Positions 55,645 through 64,000 of a DNA stretch of 64,000 nt are shown piece after piece. Numbering within the stretch: position 1 is the stretch's first letter; each line of letters begins with the position of its first letter. Made by a program: the position numbers and the translations under genes. Source of the stretch: Symsagittifera roscoffensis (taxonomy: Eukaryota > Xenacoelomorpha > Acoela > Convolutidae); the NCBI RefSeq assembly GCF_963678635.1, contig NW_026971330.1, positions 46,294 to 110,293 on the forward strand. The letters run 5' to 3'. The notes under the pieces are model-generated. The model searched no databases. It was not told where the DNA came from and saw only the letters and a list, made by a program, of their open reading frames with translations.

Positions 55645-57352
55645 ATGGATAATTTCAACTTGGATGAATTGATGGACCTGGCTGAGGCATATGTAGGACC
55701 GATGATAGATGCGATCTATCGTCGGCTGATGGATCGAGACTTTGCTCTGGAGGACCCAGAGGTAGTCATGTTGCTGACTGCCCTGATCAGTATCTTGGGG
55801 CATGACAACCGTGGGGACCGCCCCACGGAAGTCCTGTTGATGGCAGCATATGGAGAGAGGGGAGTACTAGACCGCCCGAACATGAGAGTGATGAGGTGGA
55901 GAAACGGGGCTCTCTCAGGGAGTGACTTGGCGAATGAGCCTGGATTGGGAAGTTCTAGGACTTACCAGCCTGGTGAAATGCCTATGCCCTCCAAGCCCAA
56001 ACCTGGGCTGACGAGAATGCATCAGGAGATGAACAGCGAGGCTGCCTCGTCTGGTTCACCACTGAGAGCAGCTGTGCCACCAAAGAGGGCGAAAGTAGAA
56101 CAAAAGGTTCAGACGAACCAAACCATGCAAAATCTGGAGGGGATGAAGGATGAATTGGAAAGGACGAAAAGGGAGCTGGACGAGATCACCAAAACCATGC
56201 TCATTACGGAGGAAGATCGGGACATGTAAAAAAAAGATTGTTTGATGACTGCAACAAAAAGCAGGGTCAAGAAATTGAGCGCTTGAGGCAGGACTACAAG
56301 GAGCGATCGGAACGGATGGCATTGACAACGGCCGTGGAGAAGGTGATACCTACAAGGAGTATTCCTCGTGGGCAGTCCCCGATGGAGCTCTTGACGCCTC
56401 GAGAAATGAGTCAGACAACGGAAACACGGCTCCCGACAGCGACAGATCGAGTGACAATCCCGGACCCTAGTGACACCGTGGGTGACCCCGTCGTGGAACA
56501 AACAGTAAGGAAGCTGATTGAGACAGCTGGACGACTGGTCGCCAACAAGAATGCGCCAGGTTCCGGGGTGACTGCACCCTATGGAACGATCGACGACACG
56601 GGCAGAGTACGACTCTCCCAGACCGTGATCAGACTGGGGAGAAGTGACGTGACACCACTCATGGGGAGCTCGAAGGCCCCAGAGAGAAGAATACAGAAGA
56701 TGCCAGCGAAGAAAGTGTCTCGTGTAATAGACGTACAAAAGAACAATCAATTGAGATATAATTTTACGGGAGTTCCGGAGACAGATCCGAGAGCTTGCTT
56801 CAATCGAGCGACTTGGAACCCGGCAGTAAACCTGCAACAACCGCCACTGGGGACATCACATCTGATACTGGGAGACAGCTTGGTCAGAGTACTATCGAAT
56901 TTGATGACCTCGTGGGTCACCACGATGATGGCCTTCGGAGGCGCGACGATAGCCCAGTTTTATCGAATGGTGGAACTGATGAATCCAGGGAGGATCCCCA
57001 ATGTGATGATCCTGGTTGGAACGAATGATATCTCCAGAGGTTCGGATGAGCAGGAAGCACTATGGGAATCAATGATGATGTGCTTGTTTACTACCCTCTG
57101 GCAGAAATTCAATTGCGCGGTACTGACCGTTTGCACTGTGCCAATGAACACGAGGAGGTTGACAGCAGCAGGAAGAAGGCACAACGAAGGAGTCGTCAGG
57201 TGGAATAACATCTTGAGGAATCTCGAAGTCGGAATGCCGGAAGAATGATCCTCAAGGACATCGAACATGAGTTGAGAGCTATGGATCAAGCCAGAATGAC
57301 CACGGACGGCATCCACTTCGATAGTATCGAAGGACAGGCTTGGTTGAATTAG
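55645..57352 (+). pseudogene. Second coding block: N-terminal coil and SGNH (GDSL-like) hydrolase
   Basis: ATG 55,645 begins MDNFNLDELMDLAEAYVG; about 195 residues with a C-terminal coiled coil lead to a TAA, and an 8-A run at 56,228-56,235 gives the shift to the next frame. From 56,850 an SGNH hydrolase is clear. Block I is LILGDSLVRVL (56,862-56,894, nucleophile Ser), block II is AFGGATIAQF, block III is MILVGTNDISR (57,006-57,038). After one more shift at 57,245, block V is TDGIHFD (about 57,299-57,319) with the Asp and His. All four blocks are present. Family members are esterases or lipases of many substrates; here the substrate is unknown. A shift near 57,350 continues into the next segment. 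Confidence 0.8.
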
Positions 57353-58290
57353 TCTTCCAAGAGCGGTTGGATGAATTAGAGGCGGAACTCTTTGACACAG
57401 GAGGGCTGAAGGAAGAAGGAGCAGCGAGTGACGCGGTGATTACCACCTCTGTGCCTCCTAGCCTGGAAACACGCTTGGGGATGGTCCCGGTCGTCACGAA
57501 CTACAGACAACAGAGCTCCAGCGAACCAGGTCAAAGGACAGACGTACAGGATCGATTGGGAGAAGCGCCGATGAGGAGGACCATTCATCCTAGGAGAAGA
57601 ATAGGACCTGTCAACCCAATCGAAGAGACAGCCAGCACGTCCAGATCGGACACGAGATCGGAGACGACAAGTACCAGTCGAGAGGAGAGACGCCCGGGCA
57701 GAGGCTCGTTGATGTGGTCAAGACCCATACCATCTCCCTGGCATGTATACAAAGACGAACTAATGAAGCTGGATCTCCAAAGGGTAAGCTTCATCGAAGA
57801 TGCAAGGAGGATGCTGAATGGAGCGATGCTATCCGTCAGCAGACTGTACTCGATAACCGGCGTAGACTGGTTGATAGCCGCTAGCATAAATTTCAGCTCC
57901 AAGACGGCCTTGAGATTTGCTGACCTAGAGGGACTGCCCTCTAACAACACAATGGGACTAGTGAATGCGAGACCATTGCAAGATGTGAGATTGAATCATG
58001 ATGAAGGGAATCGAGAAGAGAGACCTGGAAGATTTCTAGTGACAAGGGCGCCGATCGGACAGCATGTGAAGATGTTCAGGCAAGTGAGCTCACCCCCAGG
58101 TCATTTGAAGGAAAGAATATACCCGAAACTAGTGAATCAAGATAGTGATGTCCAAAGATACGGCGGGTTGAAAGCGACAAAGAAAGATGAGACCATCTTC
58201 GCCGCCTATGACAAAGCAGAAATGAGGAAGGCCAAGATCATGATAGTAGCGAATTCAGAATTCCTCCAAGTCTCTTTTTTGGCCGGACGT
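57340..58290 (+). pseudogene. Second coding block, unrecognised segment after the hydrolase
   Basis: Continues the hydrolase protein: a charged helix (ERLDELEAELFDTG), a disordered Ser/Thr/Arg-rich part (STSRSDTRSETTSTSREERR), then a compact domain from about 57,715 (PSPWHVYKDELMKLDLQRVS, SVSRLYSITGVDWLIAASIN, GRFLVTRAPIGQHVKMFRQV). The frame ends by a shift at about 58,280. No family recognised. It is not an independent gene: there is no ATG context and the text runs on from the preceding frame. Confidence 0.5.
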
Positions 58291-58948
58291 TATAATGATA
58301 GCAGCGGTCGATCTGGACCTACTGCAATCGGTATCTCTGGCTATATTGGTACAAAGGCATACGGACATGAACCCAATTACGATCGTGTTTGCTGGCATCA
58401 ATGTCCATCTACACAGAAGAGGTTTTCTGAGCAGACTCAGAGATCCTACAACGGCAGAGAATGCTGTGTAGCCGGCGATAAAAGATATCCTTGAGTCGAT
58501 GGGTGAATTGGTGGATGCGACGAAGGAGGGGTCGTTCACCAAAGTGACACCGAGAGTAGTATTCGCGTTGTCTCCGGGGAATGCACATCTCCCGGATGGA
58601 CTGAAATTCGTGTATGCGATTGTGACCTTGCTTTCGGAAAGAAAATATGATGTGATCATATCAGCCCCAAATCGCATGATAGAGATGGAGAACCTGAGGA
58701 CACTCAGGGCTGAGCTACCTGCAGTGTGGTCAGATATCTCGAACGCGATGAGAGGATTCAAGGACCATGCGCTGCACATGTTAGTGTTGGACGAGGTGCT
58801 GGGGTTGGAACTGTCCAATTTCAGTCGACAGCTCAAACTGAAACCGGTAATAGACGACGACCATCGAGTGGTCGCAGCGATGTCCAACGACTTATGGTTC
58901 CGAGCAATGGAAGTGACAGGTGAAAACACAAGAAGAAAAAATACCTAG
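58281..58948 (+). pseudogene. Second coding block, possible divergent hydrolase-like repeat
   Basis: The frame VIMIAAVDLDLLQSVSLAIL reads through PITIVFAGINVHLHRRGF, a single TAG at about 58,480, and then TPRVVFALSPGNAHLPDGLK and YDVIISAPNRMIEMENL. The strand-like IVFAGIN before a short loop recalls block III (G-x-N-D) of SGNH enzymes, with Val where Asp is expected. I treat that only as a hint. A one-base shift in an A run at about 58,940 leads into the 981-residue frame. Confidence 0.45.
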
Positions 58949-58962
58949 AGACTAGAGCTCAT

Positions 58963-61908
58963 TTGGAGGCAATGGTTTTGAGAACCAAGCCGGAAGCCAA
59001 CCAGTGGCTACACCTAAATCCTCGAGTAGCGGCAGTGGGTGCAGATGCTTTTGAGCAAGGCCCTGTGATGATCACGAAGATCCATGCCTACTTGTTAAAG
59101 GAGGTGAACCTGGCGGAAAATGCCGAAGAAAAGACCGCTGAATTTGTAAACAGAATGTGTCAGATTACCCCGGAAACCTTCTGGACCCAGGAAGTGAAGG
59201 GACAGGAAGGCTTTGAACGGACAGACAGCATGCTGGAAGGGTTGGGAGCCGGATGGACCGCGTCCTTCTTGGTAAAATTCTACCCGAAAGTCTCTCATTA
59301 CTTGATTAAGGAAATTCTCCAAGCAGTAGTGGAAGTGTCAATAGTGGAACTACTAGCCTTGTTCGTGACATTTGGAGCAGAGAGTTTCCTGAAAGGACCG
59401 GCGATGCTGCTCACCGGAGGAATTCAGAACCTGCGGTTAGATGGGCTTCTAACACTGATTGCGATTACCCACGGAAATTTGGGAGGACTAATGAAATTGA
59501 CACGTTGTCCAGAGCAGATGAGAGAGAGAGTGAGGAATTTAGATATGAAGAATTCCATGGTTTTGTGGAATAAGATAAGAGACCTGAGACATACTCTTAT
59601 CCAATATCTCTTACAACAAAATCGCTTTGGAACGGGAGAAGATGAGACTATCGAAAGAGAAGAAGATGCTAGACGACATGTTGGAGGCATGCCCCTGTTA
59701 ACCGATCGGAGCTTGGCTATGAGAACCGATCCCTTAGCACTGATCAGAGGAGCCACGGAGTTTGTGACAGTGATCTATGGACCAGCAGTCACGTTTGCGT
59801 TCCCTGACGTTAAGGTGGAGGCGTATAGGAGGTCGGTGCTGCACCTGAACCTCATATCAGCAGTGGACGGTAGTGCACTGAACTGGTGTGAGCAGCATAC
59901 ATTGCGGGAGCTCATTAGTGAAGATCTGTCATTTGCGAAAATATCAGAGCCAGAGATGACAGTCATCAATTTTGACGATCACTTCCGTGATTGCATGGGA
60001 GAAGTAGAAAGAGGACACATCGAAGTGTTTCCGAAGCTTTGGAATCTGAGACCCTATGATAAAATGAATGGTGAGATAACCAGAGTGCCTCGTCTCACTG
60101 CAGCATATCATAAAGTGAGAGAAGAGATGAAAGACTGGGGTGATTACGAGAAGCTGCCGGAGGCAATCCCTGAGTTCCCGCTGATAAGAAGGATGTTGCT
60201 CGGAGCAGTCTCCGTGGTACAAACTCCTAGGTTGAGAGCATTCGAAACCAATGAAAGGAGAATAGGGAATTTCGTAGCAACGATGGATACATACTTTGTG
60301 GGAAGAAATGCCGCTGTGTTACAGTACACACGATTTGCCTATACGGATCAAGCGACGAGAAGGCGAATAAGCAACGCCGCGATTCCCAAGCCTGGAAGAT
60401 TTGATGAGGAATGGGCGGGATTAGGCTTAGCGCGTATGAAGATGAGAGGCAGAACCGAATTACCTGAGGCCTCCCTGATTTTGAATAGTGCGAAGCAGGG
60501 GTTAACAGTGGGAGGAACGTTGCAGACGAGAACCTTCCTGGCACCCTTCGGCTGTGAGGAAATCAAGGTGGTCCATGGAGAAGAGGAAGGTAAATCAGCC
60601 GGCATACTGATCATACCAAAAATTCCGGAATGGGTCGAGACTGAAAAGCAAGGACCCTCAAGCTCGAAGAAAGATACATCAGAAGGAGATGATGGGCAGG
60701 GAGGAAGCCGTCGAAGGGAGGAACCCATGCAACAAGGTACCGATCAAGCAGATAGGGAAGACGACAAGGCATCGACAGGAGGAATATCCAGCCTGGATTT
60801 CAATTTCCTCAGTGACTTTGAAAATAATGCGGAAACGTTGGAAGCGGCTGAGCCAGCAGACGAAGGCACTTCGACACTGGAGCCTCCGTCGGCCTTTTTG
60901 GGAATGAAACGGAATTTGCCGGAGAGCAGCTCTCTGGGCAATTCAAAAGATAACGAACAAAGACTCCTCATGGAATCACCGAGGCGAAGAAGAATAGAGG
61001 GCTCAGCCAGAGTACCTTTCTTGGGAACGTTGCCCGAAGAAGAATGGGAAGTACATCACCGAGACCACGAAAGTAGGACGGGATGCAAATTGGACAGAGT
61101 GGCGTTCATTGAAGAAGTCTGGACAGTGGTTCTGAGCTATGGGACCCAGTCCATTCTGAAAACAGGTCTCAATCGACCCTTGATGCGGGAAGTCCTTGAC
61201 AAGCTTGATGAGTGTGAAGGGAGATTGAGTGAGTTGTTGATTGACTCAGCCACTGACGAAAGTGAAGCGAATTCTCCCATCAAGATGACACCGCAGGACG
61301 ATAAAGGAGAGGTGGCGTATCTGTCAAGAACCAGGAGAGGAACGATGCGATCGAAATTGGTGATTGATAAGATCAACGCGATGAAAAAGACGTTAGGCAG
61401 CAGAGTGATGCCAAGGAGAGTAGGAAAGACGAAGGTGGATTCGGAGATATCGATGAAAGCTGTCAATTCAGCGAAAAGGAAACGAGTCGAAGAGAACATG
61501 GATTTGGGACAAGGTGATTATCAATTGCCTGGCACAGATAAAATGTTGACTGATATAGCGATAGTGCCACCCATTCTCATGGCGGGAATAAAGTCAATGG
61601 GTTATAAATCCAAAAGGAGTGACCGCAATCTAACTGGAGCAACCTTAGAAATGGAAATACTCAGCCAATGTGGAGAGAGCACAATGAAAGACTTTAAGCC
61701 ATCTCCCATGAATCATGGAAAGGGAAATGTCGCAGGACAACTAGTACCAGTAGAGTATAACCGACTGACAGTATCGGAGGCTGTGTCGATAGATGAACCC
61801 GCCGGTAGATACATGGAGATGTTGGAGTACCGAAACTCGGCTAGAGGAGACAATGTTGCAAGGCACCACCCTCAAGCAGAAGGCGTACGGGACTTTAGCG
61901 TCGTCTGA
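58963..61908 (+). CDS. Second coding block, 981-codon uninterrupted segment, unknown
   Basis: This is the longest clean frame in the window. Its first codons follow in sense from the preceding frame (LETRAHLEAMVLRTKPEANQ), so the ATG at 58,972 is probably internal. Residues 1-560 look globular and largely helical, with a hydrophobic stretch (SIVELLALFVTFGAESFL near residue 130) that could be membrane-associated or just a buried helix. Residues 560-690 are charged and disordered (SKKDTSEGDDGQGGSRRREE). The rest is mixed and basic. No known domain is recognised. Absence of any stop over 981 codons in an otherwise decayed element is notable. Confidence 0.6.
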   Translation: MEAMVLRTKPEANQWLHLNPRVAAVGADAFEQGPVMITKIHAYLLKEVNLAENAEEKTAEFVNRMCQITPETFWTQEVKGQEGFERTDSMLEGLGAGWTASFLVKFYPKVSHYLIKEILQAVVEVSIVELLALFVTFGAESFLKGPAMLLTGGIQNLRLDGLLTLIAITHGNLGGLMKLTRCPEQMRERVRNLDMKNSMVLWNKIRDLRHTLIQYLLQQNRFGTGEDETIEREEDARRHVGGMPLLTDRSLAMRTDPLALIRGATEFVTVIYGPAVTFAFPDVKVEAYRRSVLHLNLISAVDGSALNWCEQHTLRELISEDLSFAKISEPEMTVINFDDHFRDCMGEVERGHIEVFPKLWNLRPYDKMNGEITRVPRLTAAYHKVREEMKDWGDYEKLPEAIPEFPLIRRMLLGAVSVVQTPRLRAFETNERRIGNFVATMDTYFVGRNAAVLQYTRFAYTDQATRRRISNAAIPKPGRFDEEWAGLGLARMKMRGRTELPEASLILNSAKQGLTVGGTLQTRTFLAPFGCEEIKVVHGEEEGKSAGILIIPKIPEWVETEKQGPSSSKKDTSEGDDGQGGSRRREEPMQQGTDQADREDDKASTGGISSLDFNFLSDFENNAETLEAAEPADEGTSTLEPPSAFLGMKRNLPESSSLGNSKDNEQRLLMESPRRRRIEGSARVPFLGTLPEEEWEVHHRDHESRTGCKLDRVAFIEEVWTVVLSYGTQSILKTGLNRPLMREVLDKLDECEGRLSELLIDSATDESEANSPIKMTPQDDKGEVAYLSRTRRGTMRSKLVIDKINAMKKTLGSRVMPRRVGKTKVDSEISMKAVNSAKRKRVEENMDLGQGDYQLPGTDKMLTDIAIVPPILMAGIKSMGYKSKRSDRNLTGATLEMEILSQCGESTMKDFKPSPMNHGKGNVAGQLVPVEYNRLTVSEAVSIDEPAGRYMEMLEYRNSARGDNVARHHPQAEGVRDFSVV

Positions 61909-62311
61909 GATACAGGCAGAAACGATGGAGCAGTTGGTGAGCCTTCCATGGAAAGCAGTGGTGTTACGGTACTTCGAAGAAGAGATGAGGACTGCGCCAA
62001 GAATACACGCTCTCATGGCAGTACCTTACGTAAGAACAGAGTTACAACTGAGGTTTGCCTGGTGCATGATGGGACTGACTCGCGAAGAATATGATTCGGA
62101 AGAAAGGAAGAGGTCAAAAGAAGAGAAGGTTTTCCTTATGACGAACCTGAGGGATCTGATAATCCAAGAGGGAGCGGCAGAAGCGTGTGCGAAGCGGAGA
62201 GACGCTCTCTGTTTCATTCGATTCATGATAGAGCAGATTTCAGTACCAGCATTGAACACTTGTGTTAAGATGCTGAGGGAAGGCGATGAGCGAGCGAAAG
62301 CCTTACTCTAG
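61850..62311 (+). pseudogene. Second coding block, helical segment
   Basis: A frameshift at about 61,855 carries the protein from RGDNVAR into GTTLKQKAYGTLASSEIQAE. About 150 mostly helical residues follow (TAPRIHALMAVPYVRTELQL, CIRF-like ALCFIRFMIEQISVPALNTC). The frame stops at TAG 62,309 but stays open after it. No family recognised. Confidence 0.5.
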
Positions 62312-63520
62312 CTAGCACTGCTGGATATGCAGCAAAGCAAACCGATGAGGGTGAATATGAAAGAACCCGAAGAGTTAGAGCCCATGAGAAAGATAGACGA
62401 AATCAGGAGATTCTCAAACAAGGAGCTGAGACTCACTAAAGAATCTATGGGGGCACTGCCGAAATCCAGTGAATACTGTGGACCGATCAAGAAGAAGTCG
62501 TACAGCTACGTATCCGGAATCATAGGGATAGCGTACAACCCTTTCCTGAGTGAAGACAAACGCGATTGCTTCTTCGATTACGAGCAGGCAGTGTTACTAA
62601 GATTCTGGACGTCGAGAATTGTAACATTTAAGAGCGCTAATAATCCACAGACCAAATTGGACCTGGTCTTGGAAGAAGAGGTGACTGCACCTTCCGTACC
62701 AAAATCCGACAAAAGAGTGGAGTTTGGGTTGGGATTCTCAGATGAATTACTGAGAACGAGCTTGATGGCAGTGTGGGAATTGATGAGGCCATCATGGTGT
62801 CCTAGTCCCAACGCTGACTCGACATTACGGGCGACACAAGACGTGCAGAGGGAGCTGAATGCAGACTGTAACCTGCGTGACCTTAACATCATATATAATG
62901 TGATGATAACGGCCTCTAGGAGCAACGGAGAAGATAAAGTGGAGTTGCCTGGCTGGGGACCAGAAGACTGGGTCAAACCTGGTAGCTGTCTGGCGGAAGT
63001 CTGTGGACTGGAGGGTCACGTTTGTGGAAGTCTGGACTCTGTGAAGACCCTAGAGAAACAACACAGGCAATTTACGGTATTGTTTGGGAATGTCGTGATG
63101 AAAGCAAGAACGGAAACGGAACTGATAGCGGATTTTCATGGCGGAACCGAGGTGAATCTAGTGACTGCACTAGGATTCTACAGCATGTTTAGCTCTTTAG
63201 AGTCACTATTGAATCTGGAACAGAGACATGAGATGGTCACTGCCATCAGTGTAGAAGTATTCCCAGGAGTTCTGCAAACCGAGCAGAAACACATAGGAAA
63301 ATGGAGGGAAGCGATCGAGGCGGAAATGAACATCAGACACAGTGAGACTTATTGTAGACCATCAGGAGCACGATACTTGGTGGGCTCGACATTGGCTCCA
63401 ATGTGCAAGAGCAGATACCCGGTGCATTTTGTAGCTGTGGATGTAAAGAGTACGAGAACGATCGTGGATCAAGCCTTCTCAGTGCCAAAGTGTGTGAGAC
63501 TAACGAGGATGTCCGAATAA
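62312..63520 (+). pseudogene. Second coding block, 400-residue unknown segment
   Basis: Same frame as the previous segment after one TAG. It reads LALLDMQQSKPMRVNMKEPE and continues for about 400 codons (KKSYSYVSGIIGIAYNPFLS, WGPEDWVKPGSCLAEVCGLE, EMVTAISVEVFPGVLQTEQK, RYPVHFVAVDVKSTRTIVDQ) to TAA 63,518. It is well folded by composition and has several Cys. No recognised domain. Confidence 0.55.
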
Positions 63521-64000
63521 TCTTACGAGTTGCTATGTAAGATGTTCTCAGCAGTTCCAGAGAGAACCAAGGAGGAGTTGGAATCGATACTGGGAAAGAA
63601 GTTCATGGGATACGTGAGTGGGAACTTCAGTGACTTTGAGAGACAGAAACAGAGAGGATCAACTGTTACAGATTACAATACAGTAGACGAGAATGATGAA
63701 GTCCACCGAGTGATGATGGAAGAAGAACCATCACTGAAAGCTTCGGGAAAACTTAATTGGAGGAGCATCATGTTGACACATGACAAGTTTCCCTGCCACT
63801 GCCTGCTGCAGACCTGGTGGTATCCCAAGCGTAGTAATCTGGTGTTGATCTGGAGAGCTGCTTCCCATGGGTTTACCAGATTCATCACAGCCCATAACAA
63901 TAGTGATAGTGGGAGTTATGATGGCGATACGATGGCTGGAAGCTCATGTGAAGGAAAACAATAGACAGGAGGCGCCAACGAGAGAACAGTTGCGGAAATT
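63521..64000 (+). pseudogene. Second coding block, last segment, runs off the window
   Basis: Same frame again after one TAA: SYELLCKMFSAVPERTKEEL, MGYVSGNFSDFERQKQRGS, then GKLNWRSIMLTHDKFPCHCL and LVLIWRAASHGFTRFITAHN. A further in-frame TAG at 63,962 is followed by open codons to the window end, so the coding block continues. Unknown function. Confidence 0.55.

Larger units (their letters stand above)
42235..64000 (+). mobile_element. Giant Gypsy-type retroelement with macro and SGNH domains (incomplete)
   Basis: Gag, protease, RT, RNase H, integrase and a macro-like domain occupy 42,445-55,252. A second coding block from 55,645 reaches the window end. Nearly every coding interruption is a single in-frame stop or a one- or two-base shift, so the element decayed as one piece. 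Base composition is balanced compared with the AT-rich surroundings. The 5' boundary is uncertain: a primer-binding-site-like TGGTGGTCAAACTATAAGG lies at 42,375, and a mere 131 bp of TG...CA sequence (42,237-42,367) precedes it. The 3' end is outside, so total length exceeds 21.5 kb, very large for this class. Confidence 0.8.

Noticed and set aside
54693-57352. Nidovirus-like origin because macro and esterase domains occur together
   Set aside because: No RNA-virus polymerase, helicase or gene order is present, and the neighbouring genes are plainly Gypsy gag-pol.
44550-63964. Stop codon reassignment or regular programmed readthrough of all in-frame stops in the giant element
   Set aside because: The stops are a mix of TAA, TAG and TGA at unrelated places and come with about ten frameshifts and a lost RT catalytic Asp; decay is simpler. 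Only the 45,759 stop is positioned like a natural boundary.

Overview
The window looks like one transposon-packed stretch of an invertebrate animal genome. There are no operons, bacterial genes, tRNA or rRNA genes, and I found no intact host gene. Everything recognisable is a transposable element, a satellite or the remains of one: Ty3/Gypsy-type retroelements on both strands, a non-LTR (LINE) reverse transcriptase remnant, a terminal-inverted-repeat (TIR) element filled with a minisatellite, and a very large palindrome. A nematode or arthropod host is plausible, but the sequence does not decide it.

Layout. 1-21,012: a giant inverted repeat. Its two arms of about 7.75 kb (2,432-10,328 and roughly 10,529-19,782) are reverse complements with small indels, and each is capped outside by a GC-rich satellite array (1-2,431 and 19,783-21,012). 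The centre is broken by a 200-N assembly gap. Inside the arms is a second, older duplication and several decayed reading frames I cannot name. 20,638-26,200: a dead LINE in which a block of about 2.4 kb, satellite included, is tandemly duplicated. 26,200-28,250: mostly featureless, with a striking set of nested hairpins at 27,735-27,791. 28,250-42,234 (minus strand): an AT-rich decayed Gypsy-like element with pol, an unknown ORF-X, an envelope-like gene with a chuvirus/mononegavirus-type look, and an unknown ORF-Y. Its RT is split by a non-coding insert (38,532-42,100) that resembles a very long solo LTR and carries a repeated CCGGAGGGG motif.

42,235-64,000 and beyond (plus strand): a second, very large Gypsy-type element with more balanced base composition. 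Its first coding block is gag (two zinc knuckles), protease, RT, RNase H and integrase, and it appears to end in a macro domain fused to the Pol C-terminus. A second coding block starts at 55,645 and stays essentially open past the window end. It begins with an SGNH (GDSL-like) hydrolase and continues into more than 2,000 residues of unrecognised protein. The element is inactive here: there are at least eight in-frame stops and about ten frameshifts, the RT catalytic motif reads YVHD, and a 1.62-kb segment covering the integrase 3' end is tandemly triplicated.

If intact relatives exist, the plus-strand element would make a Gag-Pol with ADP-ribose-related (macro) and esterase-like (SGNH) activities beside the usual replication enzymes. 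That combination is the best candidate in the window for an undescribed system. The minus-strand element, with a captured virus-like glycoprotein between two unknown ORFs, is the second candidate.
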